From an uncultured Prochlorococcus sp. (GTDB taxonomy: Bacteria; Cyanobacteriota; Cyanobacteriia; PCC-6307; Cyanobiaceae), in NCBI GenBank assembly GCA_902606505.1, contig CACLGU010000016.1:1-33786 (forward strand): a DNA stretch of 33,786 bases. Reading direction: 5' to 3'. How positions within the stretch are numbered: the first letter of the stretch is position 1; each line of letters starts with the position of its first letter. A program made the translations under genes and the position numbers. Positions 1 to 8,994 of the stretch are shown here, in pieces. A model generated the notes under the pieces. The model was not told the DNA's origin. It ran no database searches and worked only from the letters and a program-made list of their open reading frames with translations.

Positions 1-1053
1 ACTCCAATTGCTTCTATAACAGAACGACTTTCTGCATGGGAAGAGACTGGAGGCAAGCCTATGAGATTTCTAAACATGGATATCTCTAAGCAATATCAAA
101 AATTACTCAATTTGCTCATTGATGAGAAACCAGATTCCGTGATCCATTTTGCAGAACAAAGAGCAGCACCATACTCGATGAAATCGAGTTTCACCAAAAG
201 ATATACAGTAGATAATAATGTTAATGGCACCCACAACCTACTTGCTGCGATAGTAGAGAGTAATTTAGATATTCATATTGTTCATTTAGGAACAATGGGA
301 GTCTACGGATATGGATCACATAGAGGTGCAACAATTCCAGAAGGTTATCTAAAAGTTGAAGTTCCACAACCTGATGGAAGCCGCTTTGAAGAAGAAATAT
401 TACACCCTGCAAGCCCAGGTAGTGTCTACCACATGACTAAAACCTTAGATCAATTATTATTTCTTTACTACAACAAAAATGATCTTGTAAGGATCACTGA
501 TCTACATCAAGGCATTGTTTGGGGAACAAATACAGAAGCAACTTTAAAAGATCCTAGATTGACAAACCGATTTGACTATGACGGAGATTATGGAACTGTT
601 TTGAACAGATTTCTAATGCAAGCTGCAATTGGATATCCATTAAGTGTTCATGGGACGGGAGGGCAAACAAGAGCATTTATACATATAAAAGACTCTGTAA
701 AATGCGTACAACTTGCTCTTGAAAATCCTCCAAAATCTGGAGAAAGAGTCAAAATCTTTAATCAAATGACTGAGAGTCATCAAGTTGGAGAACTAGCTAA
801 AAAAGTTGCTTCTCTAACGGGAGCTGATATCAATTATTTACCAAATCCAAGGAATGAAGCAGTAGAAAATGATCTAATTGTTGATAATAAATGCTTTATA
901 GAATTAGGTTTAAACCCAACTACTCTTGATAATGGCTTATTAGAAGAAGTTGTTGAAGTTGCTAAAAAATACTCCAATAGATGTGATCTTAACCGCATAC
1001 CTTGTGTTTCATCCTGGACTAAAAAACAAGCTGAGGCTATAAAAACTAATTAA
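1..1053 (+). CDS. sqdB: UDP-sulfoquinovose synthase, 5' truncated by window edge
   Basis: Makes UDP-sulfoquinovose from UDP-glucose and sulfite, the head-group donor for the thylakoid sulfolipid SQDG. The reading frame is open from base 1 with no start, so the N-terminal Rossmann glycine motif lies outside the window; the ATG at 61 is internal (the 20 codons before it, TPIASITERLSAW and so on, read as SqdB). Visible are the extended-SDR features: VIHFAEQRAAPYS, the GTMGVYG strand with the catalytic Thr, and the YHMTK Tyr-x3-Lys pair, then a GTGGQTRAFIHIKD segment typical of the family. About 350 residues are present of a usual near 400. The next gene, sqdX, follows after 26 bases and uses the product, so the two are probably one operon. 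Identification is firm. Confidence 0.95.
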   Translation, partial: TPIASITERLSAWEETGGKPMRFLNMDISKQYQKLLNLLIDEKPDSVIHFAEQRAAPYSMKSSFTKRYTVDNNVNGTHNLLAAIVESNLDIHIVHLGTMGVYGYGSHRGATIPEGYLKVEVPQPDGSRFEEEILHPASPGSVYHMTKTLDQLLFLYYNKNDLVRITDLHQGIVWGTNTEATLKDPRLTNRFDYDGDYGTVLNRFLMQAAIGYPLSVHGTGGQTRAFIHIKDSVKCVQLALENPPKSGERVKIFNQMTESHQVGELAKKVASLTGADINYLPNPRNEAVENDLIVDNKCFIELGLNPTTLDNGLLEEVVEVAKKYSNRCDLNRIPCVSSWTKKQAEAIKTN

Positions 1054-1079
1054 AATTTTGAAATAGATACCTTAAGAAA

Positions 1080-2213
1080 GTGAAAATTGCATTGTTTACT
1101 GAAACTTTTTTACCTAAAGTTGACGGCATAGTCACAAGACTGACTAAAACAATTGAATTTTTGATAAAGAATGGTGATGAAGTTATAATTTTTTGTCCAG
1201 AGGGGTGTCCAGAATCATATATGGGAGCAACTGTAGTTGGAGTTGCTGCAATGCCATTACCCTTATACCCAGAGTTGAAGCTTGGTTTACCAGGTCCTGC
1301 AGTCTCAGATAAGTTAGAAAAATTTAACCCAGATTTGATACATGTTGTTAATCCAGCTGTACTTGGCTTAGGTGGCATATGGTTGGCGAAAACAAATAAT
1401 ATTCCTTTAATTGCTAGTTACCATACTCATCTTCCGAAATATCTGGAACATTACGGTATGGGTATGTTAGAACCACTTTTGTGGGAATTACTTAAAGCAG
1501 CTCATAATCAAGCCTTGTTAAATTTGTGTACTTCCACCGCTATGGTCAATGAATTAAAAGATAAAGGTATTCAAAGGACTGCTCTTTGGCAAAGAGGAGT
1601 AGATACTTACAGTTTCAGACCAGATTTAAGAAGTGAGAAAATGAGGGATAAACTATTTGGAAAATATAAAGACGCTAATTATTTATTGATTTATGTAGGA
1701 AGATTATCAGCAGAAAAACAAATTGAGAGAATTAAACCAGTCTTAGAAAGTATCCCTAATGCTTGTTTAGCACTTGTAGGTGACGGACCGTATAGAAACC
1801 AGCTTGAAAAAATCTTCGAAAATACCAAGACTAATTTCATAGGATATTTATCTGGTGATGAACTTGCTGGCGCCTATGCCTCTGGAGATATATTTTTATT
1901 TCCCTCTAGTACAGAAACACTTGGTTTGGTTTTACTCGAGGCCATGGCCGCAGGATGTCCTGTTATCGGAGCCAACAAGGGGGGGATTCCAGATATAATT
2001 AGCGATGGGATTAATGGTTGTTTATATGATCCAGATGAAAAAGATAATGGGGTACAAAGTTTGATTGAAGCAACAAAAAAAATTCTAGAGAATGAAGATA
2101 AAAGAGAAATTATGAGAAAAGAGGCACGAAACGAAGCAGAAAAATGGGATTGGAATCAAGCAACATTGCAACTCCAAAACTATTATTCAGATACTCTTAA
2201 AAAAACAGATTGA
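1080..2213 (+). CDS. sqdX: Sulfoquinovosyltransferase, glycosyltransferase family 4
   Basis: Transfers sulfoquinovose from UDP-sulfoquinovose to diacylglycerol, the last step of SQDG synthesis, at the membrane. The 377-residue protein begins at a GTG (MKIALFTETFLPKVDGIVTR, the usual N-terminus of this family) and has the GT-B fold: an N-terminal acceptor domain with the SYHTHLPKY segment, then a donor domain with YVGRLSAEKQ, LVGDGPYR and the E-x7-E motif in PSSTETLGLVLLEAMAAGCPVIG near residues 278-300. Length matches the cyanobacterial family. It lies directly after sqdB, which makes the donor. No Shine-Dalgarno sequence is evident. A different GT4 substrate cannot be excluded from sequence alone, but the neighbour makes SqdX the clear call. 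Confidence 0.93.
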   Translation: MKIALFTETFLPKVDGIVTRLTKTIEFLIKNGDEVIIFCPEGCPESYMGATVVGVAAMPLPLYPELKLGLPGPAVSDKLEKFNPDLIHVVNPAVLGLGGIWLAKTNNIPLIASYHTHLPKYLEHYGMGMLEPLLWELLKAAHNQALLNLCTSTAMVNELKDKGIQRTALWQRGVDTYSFRPDLRSEKMRDKLFGKYKDANYLLIYVGRLSAEKQIERIKPVLESIPNACLALVGDGPYRNQLEKIFENTKTNFIGYLSGDELAGAYASGDIFLFPSSTETLGLVLLEAMAAGCPVIGANKGGIPDIISDGINGCLYDPDEKDNGVQSLIEATKKILENEDKREIMRKEARNEAEKWDWNQATLQLQNYYSDTLKKTD

Positions 2214-2225
2214 ACTTGATATAAA

Positions 2226-2474
2226 TTATGCTACGTGCGGAGGCGTAGGATTACTATATGAAGTTAAAGGAAGTATAAGAGTAGCGATATTTTGATTCTT
2301 TTCAGGCCTTTTCTTTTTTGGGAATTTCTTACCAAAAGGTACTCTTATAACATTAGTTCCCTCAATTGAACAAATATTTGAGTTATCTCCTGAAGAATTG
2401 GTAACAAAATTTGGTAAGTTGACGTTTTTAACTGGCAGGTTCGTAACATTACCAGATTTAGAATCTTTGGTCAT
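2226..2474 (-). CDS. Hypothetical protein, 82 residues
   Basis: I do not recognise this protein. It is Asn/Ser-rich in the first half (MTKDSKSGNVTNLPVKN), with a central IRVPFGKKFPKKKRPEKN basic stretch and a C-terminus ATLILPLTSYSNPTPPHVA that is hydrophobic then proline-rich. There is no signal peptide or clear membrane segment. Its ATG is clean, and the gene sits convergent to sqdX with a 12-base gap, which fits a real gene in such a compact genome. It is followed on the same strand, upstream, by a 129-base AT-rich spacer before the end of gcvP. The low-complexity composition leaves room for a chance frame; conservation among relatives would decide. Confidence 0.55.
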   Translation of the reverse strand: MTKDSKSGNVTNLPVKNVNLPNFVTNSSGDNSNICSIEGTNVIRVPFGKKFPKKKRPEKNQNIATLILPLTSYSNPTPPHVA

Positions 2475-2603
2475 AGCTTCAAATACCCCAAAAAATTTGA
2501 TGCTCGAATATTGTAATAAAAAAATTTAAAAAAATTCTATAAGAAAATATTAAATTTTTATTCTCACTGATAATAACTAAGTAAATATAAAGACGCTAGT
2601 CCT

Positions 2604-5513
2604 TTAAGCACATTTTTTTTCTTCGAAAGTTTCGCCCTGATTTAGATTGCAAGAACAAATTAAATTGCGATCGCCATATGCATTATTGATCCTAGAAACT
2701 GAAGACCAAAACTTTATAGACGTTGGAGTTTTATAAGGAAAAGAAGCTTTTTCTTTTGAGTAAGGGTAATGCCAATTATCAGCAATTAACTCTTTCAGAG
2801 TATGGGGGGCATTACTTATTACATTATTATTCTTTAATGCAACATTTTTTTCTATTTCGCTGATTTCTTCTCCAATCAATAGCATAGCCTCGCAAAATCT
2901 ATCCAATTCAACCAAACTTTCACTTTCAGTAGGCTCTATCATTATCGTCTCTGGAACAGGCCAACTTATAGTTGGGGCGTGAAAACTATAATCTATTAAT
3001 CGTTTAGCTAAATCATTTACACTCAAACCAGTTTTGGATTTTAAATCCCTAAAATCTAAAATACATTCATGCGCTACAAAATTATTTTTTCCTTTATAAA
3101 GAATCTTGAATTTATGCTTTAAAGAATGCGCAATATAGTTTGCAGATAAAATTGCATGCGCAGTTGCTTTCCTTAAACCACAAAAACCAGCCATTTTTAT
3201 GTACATCCAACTTATTGGAAGAATACTTGCACTCCCATGCTTGGCAGAAGATACGTAATTGGAACTAATAGATAAATTATTATCCATTAAAGAATGAGTA
3301 GGAAGAAATGGGCTTAAAGTTTCCGATGCAGCAACTGGACCTACTCCTGGACCACCACCTCCATGTGGAATGCAAAATGTTTTATGTAAATTCAAATGGC
3401 AAACATCAACACCATAATTACCTGGCTTGCATAATCCAACTTGAGCGTTCAAATTTGCTCCATCTAAATAGACAAATCCTCCCACAGAGTGAATTAAATC
3501 ACATATCTTTCTGATTTGTAATTCAAAAACTCCATGAGTAGAGGGGTAAGTCAACATAAGTGCCCCTATTTGGTCATCAAATTTCTTGACCTTCATCGAC
3601 AAATCTTGAAAATCAATATTTCCTTCGTCATCACATTCAACAGTTAACACTTCAAAACCTGCCATAACTGCACTAGCAGGATTTGTTCCATGAGCACTTT
3701 TTGGAATTAAACATTTTTTTCTTAACAGTTCACCTTTTGATTCAAAATAAGAATTTATTGCCAATAAACCAGCAAACTCTCCTTGAGATCCTGCATTTGG
3801 TTGAAAAGAAACTGATTTTAAACCAACAATCTCACTTATCCATTTTTCTAAGTCAGATATAATTTTTGAATAGCCTTTAGTTTGATCTAGTGGAGAAAAA
3901 GGATGCATGGAAGATAAATTAGCCCAAGAGACTGGATTTAACTCTGCTGCAGAATTTAACTTCATAGTACAGCTTCCCAATGGCATCATCCCATCTACCA
4001 AAGAAAAATCTTTTTCTGCAAGTCGGAATATATATCTCATTAATTCAGTTTCACTTCGGTAATTTGTGAATATATCTTGCTGCATCCATGCACTGGATCT
4101 CAAAGCTAAACTTCCAAGATGAAATTCTTTATCAAATTTTAAATGCTCTAAATCTTCTTCTTTTTCTATAAGGTTTGCTATGAAAGTCAAAATATCTTTT
4201 ATTTCTTTTTCATTACTAAGCTCATCTAAAGAGATCCCAAAGCCAGTTGAATTTTCAATAGTTGATCCCAACGGCAAAATTCTTAAGTTATAGCCATTTC
4301 TTAAAGCTTCATTATGGATCCTTTGGGAGTGCTCAGAATAAACATCAACACTATCAAATCTAATCCCATCAGGAATATCAAAACCTAAAGCAGCTAAACT
4401 TAATTCTAAATTTATTCTCAACTCAACTAATCTCTTAGCAATTTGCGTTAATCCAGAGGGTCCATGATAAATAGCATAAAAAGAAGAAATTATGGCTAGC
4501 AAAGATTGAGCAGTACAAATATTACTAGTGGCCTTTTCCCTTCTAATATGTTGCTCTCTTGTTTGCAGTGCTAGTCTTAGAGACTTTTCTCCATTTTTAG
4601 ATAGAGTTTGCCCAACAATTCTTCCGGGTATCAGCCTTTTATATTTTTCGCTACAAGCAAAATATGCTGCATGGGGACCACCAAAACCCATTGGAACACC
4701 AAATCTTTGCATACTCCCCACTGCTACATCAACACCAAATTCAGAAATTGGTTTAATCAAAACTTGTGCTAGTGGATCAATACATGCCGTAACAATAATT
4801 TCTGATCTATGTGCTTGGGATATTAAGAATGTGGGATCATATAATTCCCCATTTTTACCTGGTAATTGCAACAACATTCCAAAAACATCATCATGATTAG
4901 GAAGGTTGCTTTGAGTAAAGCGTTTTAAAGATATTCCTAAAGGTTTTGCTCTGGTTTGTAGAACATTAAAAGTATGATCAAAAACATTTGACTCCACTAA
5001 GTAAACTTTTGAAGATTTATTTTTTCTTGCGGAAAAACTCATGGCCATAGCTTCTGCAGCAGCAGTACCCTCATCCAACAAAGATGCATTGGCAACAGGG
5101 AATCCTGTTAGTTCACAAACAATAGTCTGAAAATTAAATAGAGCTTCTAATCTTCCTTGTGCAATTTCTGCTTGATATGGAGTATAAGACGTATACCACC
5201 TTGGATTTTCAAGAACATGTCTTTGGATTACTTTAGGCATGTGATTGTCATAATAACCAAGGCCTATAAGTGATCTCATTTTGGTATTTTTATTCGCAAT
5301 CTCTTCTAATTCATTTAAAGCCTCAATTTCTGAACAACCTTGGGGCAATATTTTTGAAGATTTATCTTTAAGCTGAATATCTTCTGGAATAACTTGATTT
5401 ATAAATTGATCAATATTGTTAAAACCAAGCTTGTTCAGCATAATTGTTTCATCATTATCACCTAACCCAAGATGCCTATCTATAAACAAATCAGACCCGA
5501 ATTTGGATGTCAT
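2604..5513 (-). CDS. gcvP: Glycine dehydrogenase (decarboxylating), P-protein
   Basis: P-protein of the glycine cleavage system: a PLP enzyme that decarboxylates glycine and passes the aminomethyl group to the lipoyl arm of GcvH; in cyanobacteria it serves photorespiratory glycine and one-carbon supply. The 969-residue length is that of the fused homodimeric bacterial type, with both the N-terminal half (LIGLGYYDNHMPKVIQRHVLEN at about 82-103) and the C-terminal PLP half. The PLP lysine is K711 in HLNLHKTFCIPHGGGGPG, a hallmark of the family; SAHGTNPASAVMAGF (about 606-620) is also diagnostic. It starts at ATG 5513, 45 bases after the gcvH stop, so it is probably co-transcribed with gcvH. Nothing is broken. 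Confidence 0.97.
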   Translation of the reverse strand: MTSKFGSDLFIDRHLGLGDNDETIMLNKLGFNNIDQFINQVIPEDIQLKDKSSKILPQGCSEIEALNELEEIANKNTKMRSLIGLGYYDNHMPKVIQRHVLENPRWYTSYTPYQAEIAQGRLEALFNFQTIVCELTGFPVANASLLDEGTAAAEAMAMSFSARKNKSSKVYLVESNVFDHTFNVLQTRAKPLGISLKRFTQSNLPNHDDVFGMLLQLPGKNGELYDPTFLISQAHRSEIIVTACIDPLAQVLIKPISEFGVDVAVGSMQRFGVPMGFGGPHAAYFACSEKYKRLIPGRIVGQTLSKNGEKSLRLALQTREQHIRREKATSNICTAQSLLAIISSFYAIYHGPSGLTQIAKRLVELRINLELSLAALGFDIPDGIRFDSVDVYSEHSQRIHNEALRNGYNLRILPLGSTIENSTGFGISLDELSNEKEIKDILTFIANLIEKEEDLEHLKFDKEFHLGSLALRSSAWMQQDIFTNYRSETELMRYIFRLAEKDFSLVDGMMPLGSCTMKLNSAAELNPVSWANLSSMHPFSPLDQTKGYSKIISDLEKWISEIVGLKSVSFQPNAGSQGEFAGLLAINSYFESKGELLRKKCLIPKSAHGTNPASAVMAGFEVLTVECDDEGNIDFQDLSMKVKKFDDQIGALMLTYPSTHGVFELQIRKICDLIHSVGGFVYLDGANLNAQVGLCKPGNYGVDVCHLNLHKTFCIPHGGGGPGVGPVAASETLSPFLPTHSLMDNNLSISSNYVSSAKHGSASILPISWMYIKMAGFCGLRKATAHAILSANYIAHSLKHKFKILYKGKNNFVAHECILDFRDLKSKTGLSVNDLAKRLIDYSFHAPTISWPVPETIMIEPTESESLVELDRFCEAMLLIGEEISEIEKNVALKNNNVISNAPHTLKELIADNWHYPYSKEKASFPYKTPTSIKFWSSVSRINNAYGDRNLICSCNLNQGETFEEKKCA

Positions 5514-5558
5514 ATTAAAATATTTTTCTTTAAAATAGCTCTTTTTAAAAAGTTTGCC

Positions 5559-5948
5559 TTATTTTGGTACAACCTTTGATTGATATTCCTCAGAAGTCAT
5601 CAAATCAGCAATTGATGCTTCTGATTCTGGTTTCAAAATCACTAACCAACCGTCTCCAATCGGATCATTCTGTAAAAGCTCAGGGTTCTCAATGACACTT
5701 TCATTTATAGATACTATTTCCCCTGAAAAAGGCAGATAAACTTCCTCAACGGCCTTAACTGATTCTATTGTTCCAAAAGTCTCGCCTTTCTCTAAAGTTG
5801 CACCTTGATCAGCTAATTCAACAAAAACAATATCTCCTAACTGATCTATAGCGAATTCACTAACTCCAATTTTTAATAATCCATTTTCTTCCAAGACATA
5901 TTCATGAGTGTCAGCATAGTTGAGGTTGTCTGGAAACTTATAAGACAT
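5559..5948 (-). CDS. gcvH: Glycine cleavage system H protein
   Basis: Small lipoylated carrier that shuttles the aminomethyl group from GcvP to GcvT and is reoxidised by lipoamide dehydrogenase. The 129-residue length is normal. The lipoyl lysine is K65 in GTIESVKAVEEVYLPFSGE, the classic H-protein site. The N-terminus YADTHEYVLEENG and the C-terminal NDPIGDGWLVILK are also typical. Its ATG lies two bases after the stop of the upstream PLP enzyme, suggesting translational coupling, and gcvP follows after 45 bases. The third component, gcvT, is not in this operon but at 23382. Confidence 0.97.
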   Translation of the reverse strand: MSYKFPDNLNYADTHEYVLEENGLLKIGVSEFAIDQLGDIVFVELADQGATLEKGETFGTIESVKAVEEVYLPFSGEIVSINESVIENPELLQNDPIGDGWLVILKPESEASIADLMTSEEYQSKVVPK

Positions 5949-5950
5949 GA

Positions 5951-7243
5951 TTAAGTAGATAAAGGAAGTAGAGAATCCTTTGAAATTAATTTTTCCTCTA
6001 ATAGTTCAGATAATAATCGAATTAATGCAATTTTGATGTGAGCTATGTGAGAACCACCTTGAACAAAAATATTATAAGGATCTCTTAGAGGGGCATCAGC
6101 AGAAAATTCACTTGTACTCCCTTCAATAAAGGTGCCTCCTGCCATTAATAATTTTGAATCATATCCATCCATTGATGATGGAACAACATTCAGAAAAGAA
6201 TCTACTGGTGAAGAATTTTGAAAAGATTGACAAACTTTTTGTACCAAATCAGGATTATTCAATCTTACTGACTGAATAAGATCAGATCTATAAGTTGCTG
6301 GCTCTGGTAAAACCTTAAATCCCAAATTTTTAAAGACTGCTGCAACCATATCTGCACCTTTTAGTGATTCGTGAACAATTTGTGGTGCTAAAAACAAACC
6401 CTGCAAAATTAATCTTCCTAGTCCAAAATTTATTCCTGCAGAAGAACCAATGCCTGGTGAGGTTAATCTAGAACATGCCATCTCAACCAACTCTGCATCT
6501 CCTGCAACGTACCCACCAGTAGGAACTATTGTTCCTCCCAAATTTTTAATCAATGATCCAGCAATTATATTTGCCCCTTTAGAAATTGGTTCACTATCTT
6601 CAACAAGCTCCCCATAACAGTTATCAACAAAACATATACAGTTAGGATCAAGAGAATGAATAAGACTACAAATTTTCTCTATCTGATGATTCGTAAGAGA
6701 CTTTCTCCAACTATATCCGCAACTTTTTTGTATGAATACTAATTTACATGAATTTTCTTTAAAAAAATGAACAATTTTTTCTTCAAAAGAATCAAAATTC
6801 TCGCAGATATTTACTTGCTTGTATTCAATGTCAAAATCTTTAAGTGATCCTTTTCCTCCTCCCTTTATTCCTATGACTTCTTCTAACGTGTCATATGGCT
6901 GTCCTGTAAGAGATAACATTACATCTCCAGGTCGAAGAATTCCAAATAAAACAGAACTTATTGCATGAGTTCCACTTACAAATTGCATCCTCACAGCAGC
7001 CTTTTCAGCAAGAAAAAATCTTGCAAAAACCGCATCAATTTTTTCTCTAGATATATCATCATGTCCACTACCAGAAGATTGATTGAAATGACTAGTAGAA
7101 ACTTTTTCTTCCTTAAAAATTGTCAAAATATTTTCTAATTTCTGGAAAACCTGATTGGACCTTTCTTGGAAAACTTTACTTAAACTCTCTTCGACAGATA
7201 GAACAGTGTTTTCAGCCAGTTTTAAGTTATTGTCAAGAGTCAT
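5951..7243 (-). CDS. PLP enzyme of the methionine gamma-lyase / aluminium-resistance family
   Basis: A 430-residue fold-type I PLP protein of the Met_gamma_lyase family (often annotated aluminium resistance protein), whose substrate in cyanobacteria I do not know. It shows the family signatures: YDTLEEVIGIKG near 117-127, FVDNCYGE (D207, PLP ring contact) and the probable Schiff-base lysine K233 in GSLIKNLGGTIVPTGGYVAG. The histidine-rich SGSGHDD at 57-63 and FVSGTHAIS at 89-96 are also characteristic. It is tightly packed: 18 bases after the HTH-like gene upstream and 2 bases before gcvH, so it belongs to the glycine cleavage operon. That suggests an amino-acid role, but this is inference. 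Cysteine/methionine or threonine-type lyase activity are both possible. Confidence 0.85.
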   Translation of the reverse strand: MTLDNNLKLAENTVLSVEESLSKVFQERSNQVFQKLENILTIFKEEKVSTSHFNQSSGSGHDDISREKIDAVFARFFLAEKAAVRMQFVSGTHAISSVLFGILRPGDVMLSLTGQPYDTLEEVIGIKGGGKGSLKDFDIEYKQVNICENFDSFEEKIVHFFKENSCKLVFIQKSCGYSWRKSLTNHQIEKICSLIHSLDPNCICFVDNCYGELVEDSEPISKGANIIAGSLIKNLGGTIVPTGGYVAGDAELVEMACSRLTSPGIGSSAGINFGLGRLILQGLFLAPQIVHESLKGADMVAAVFKNLGFKVLPEPATYRSDLIQSVRLNNPDLVQKVCQSFQNSSPVDSFLNVVPSSMDGYDSKLLMAGGTFIEGSTSEFSADAPLRDPYNIFVQGGSHIAHIKIALIRLLSELLEEKLISKDSLLPLST

Positions 7244-7261
7244 TTATTATGAAAATTCATG

Positions 7262-7960
7262 TTATTTTTCAGAAGCTAAATTTCTTAATTCTGCGAGGAA
7301 AGCATTAGGTCCCCTGCCCTGAAAATAAGAAAGTTTTTTTGAAGCCTCATATAAATCAAGAAGTTCTCCATCTAATTCTTCTGCCGTATAATCTCTAATT
7401 CCTGCAATTACCTCAGCAAAACGTTCTCTACGGGCAGATTTATTGACAGCATAGGCTTCCATTACCTGCATTTTACATGATCTCCAAGCCTTATTCTGAC
7501 AAAAATGCACTGAAAGAGCATCACTTAAAGCAGAAGCTTCTTCATCTTCTATGTACCAGTCAAAAGATGAAGGTAGAGGTTTTAATCCTGAAAATATCTC
7601 GAATAACTCCCCTGCCGACAATGGATTACCAGAATCATTTTTTAGGGGTAATGCAGACTCTTCCAAAGATTTCCATAACTCTGGGTAATCACTTTCAAAA
7701 CGATCCCTGATTTTTTCAATGCCTTGATCAAGAATCGTATTAACTTGAGCTAAAGCAAGAAAAACTTCAGGACCTGGCGAAGATAACTTCCCATTCCTAA
7801 GATTAGAAATTTGCGAATTATGAACTTTACCTAAATCAAGAACTTCTGAAAGTAACGGCAATACTCTGTGAGACCAACCATTTCTTTCATGCCAGAGGTG
7901 TATCAAATGAGCCATAGCCCTTCGACCTCTAGATAATTTATCGCGATATCCGAGACTCAC
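7262..7960 (-). CDS. Conserved cyanobacterial-type protein with a possible HTH region
   Basis: I do not recognise a named family. The protein (232 residues from a GTG at 7960; an in-frame ATG at 7915 is the alternative) is soluble and rich in charged helices. Residues about 33-75 (LPLLSEVLDLGKVHNSQISNL, then RNGKLSSP and FLALAQVN) resemble the second half of an XRE-type helix-turn-helix, where S-Q-I-S-N-L-R-N-G matches the recognition helix and the N-G-K turn. The C-terminal half (about 120-232) looks like an all-helical unknown domain. It is the first gene of a minus-strand operon with the PLP enzyme, gcvH and gcvP, and is divergent from desC. I favour GTG because GYRDKLSRGRRAMAHLIHLW reads as a natural start. 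A regulator role is only an inference. Confidence 0.8.
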   Translation of the reverse strand: MSLGYRDKLSRGRRAMAHLIHLWHERNGWSHRVLPLLSEVLDLGKVHNSQISNLRNGKLSSPGPEVFLALAQVNTILDQGIEKIRDRFESDYPELWKSLEESALPLKNDSGNPLSAGELFEIFSGLKPLPSSFDWYIEDEEASALSDALSVHFCQNKAWRSCKMQVMEAYAVNKSARRERFAEVIAGIRDYTAEELDGELLDLYEASKKLSYFQGRGPNAFLAELRNLASEK

Positions 7961-8035
7961 AGATAATTAAACTTATCAATAGTATAGTATGATAATATTA
8001 CATATCGGTAATTTTGAAAATAGTTTTTCAATATC

Positions 8036-8974
8036 ATGAACTCAGTAATTTTCCAAGAAACAGCAAAATTAAAAAAACCTGTTCCAGCTGAAAAAGTTAT
8101 AGAACTCTCAGAAAAATTACTGGAACCTTCCAGTCATTCAAAAAGATATCCTCCAAGACTACATAAAACGTGGGGAACAATAGTTTTTATGGTTGCAATT
8201 CATATTCTTTCCCTTGTAGCTTTACAACCAAAATTTTGGAGTCTCCCTGCAGTCACTTCATTATTATTTTTTTACTGGGTAACTGCTTGTTTAGGTGTCA
8301 CCCTTGGATATCACAGATTGTTATCACACAGATCGTTCATTGTCCCAAGATGGTTAGAAAGATTTTTTGCTACCTGTGGAGCCATAAGTTGCCAGCATGG
8401 ACCAATAGATTGGGTAGGTTTACATAGGCATCACCACTCTTTTTCAGATACTGAAGTTGATCATCACAATAGTAAAAGGGGTTTTTGGTGGAGTCATATG
8501 GGTTGGATGTTCAAAGACGTAGAAGCACTAAAAGCTGTTCCAAAACTAAGTGCAGATTTAATCAAGGATCCATACTATAGATTTCTAAATAAATATTTTT
8601 TATTCTTGCAAATACCTATTGGACTTTCCTTGTACGCAATTGGTCAAAAATTAGGAGTTGGAGGATGGGCTCTAGTCCTTTGGGGAATTCCATTGAGGCT
8701 TGTGGTTGTTTATCACATAACTTGGCTAGTAAACTCCGCGACCCATTGTTGGGGTAAAGCACCATTTAAAAGTGGTGATTCATCTAAAAACAATGCGTGG
8801 GTTGCTGCATTAACATTTGGAGAAGGTTGGCATAATAATCATCATGCATTTCCCAATTCGGCAAAACAAGGATTATTTAGAGGTCAGATAGATTTAACAT
8901 GGGAACATATTAAGATTCTTGCGAAGTTTGGTCTTGCAAAAAAAGTAAAGTTACCCTCTAGGTCTTATTATTAA
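8036..8974 (+). CDS. desC: Acyl-lipid delta-9 type fatty acid desaturase
   Basis: Membrane di-iron desaturase that introduces a double bond into acyl chains, probably delta-9 on glycerolipid-bound 18:0 or 16:0 with ferredoxin as donor, setting membrane fluidity. All three histidine boxes are intact: H93RLLSH98, H130RHHH134 and H266NNHH270, the last in [12 protein letters not shown], which is diagnostic of the stearoyl-CoA/DesC branch. Hydrophobic segments at about 46-64, 70-90 and 186-230 fit the four-helix membrane topology. The 312-residue length is normal and the ATG at 8036 has no competitor. The gene is divergent from the HTH-like gene with a 75-base spacer; rplI follows after 20 bases. 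Exact regiospecificity cannot be read from sequence. Confidence 0.93.
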   Translation: MNSVIFQETAKLKKPVPAEKVIELSEKLLEPSSHSKRYPPRLHKTWGTIVFMVAIHILSLVALQPKFWSLPAVTSLLFFYWVTACLGVTLGYHRLLSHRSFIVPRWLERFFATCGAISCQHGPIDWVGLHRHHHSFSDTEVDHHNSKRGFWWSHMGWMFKDVEALKAVPKLSADLIKDPYYRFLNKYFLFLQIPIGLSLYAIGQKLGVGGWALVLWGIPLRLVVVYHITWLVNSATHCWGKAPFKSGDSSKNNAWVAALTFGEGWHNNHHAFPNSAKQGLFRGQIDLTWEHIKILAKFGLAKKVKLPSRSYY

Positions 8975-8994
8975 TTATATTGCTCAATATTTTC

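Noticed and set aside
1046..1378. 110-residue minus-strand frame across the sqdB-sqdX junction
   Set aside because: Overlaps a real coding frame on the other strand and has no family resemblance.
4528..4896. Open frame of 122 residues on the plus strand inside gcvP
   Set aside because: It lies wholly opposite a well-identified enzyme, and the translated sequence resembles no family and is rich in Ser, Leu and Pro as antisense frames are.
7961..8035. Glycine riboswitch upstream of the glycine cleavage operon
   Set aside because: The spacer is only 75 bases, AT-rich and lacks the two paired aptamer cores expected; nothing supports it.
7961..8035. NtcA-type site GTA-N8-TAC in the divergent region
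   Set aside because: The nearest match, GTATGATAATATTAC, has nine bases between GTA and TAC, not eight.
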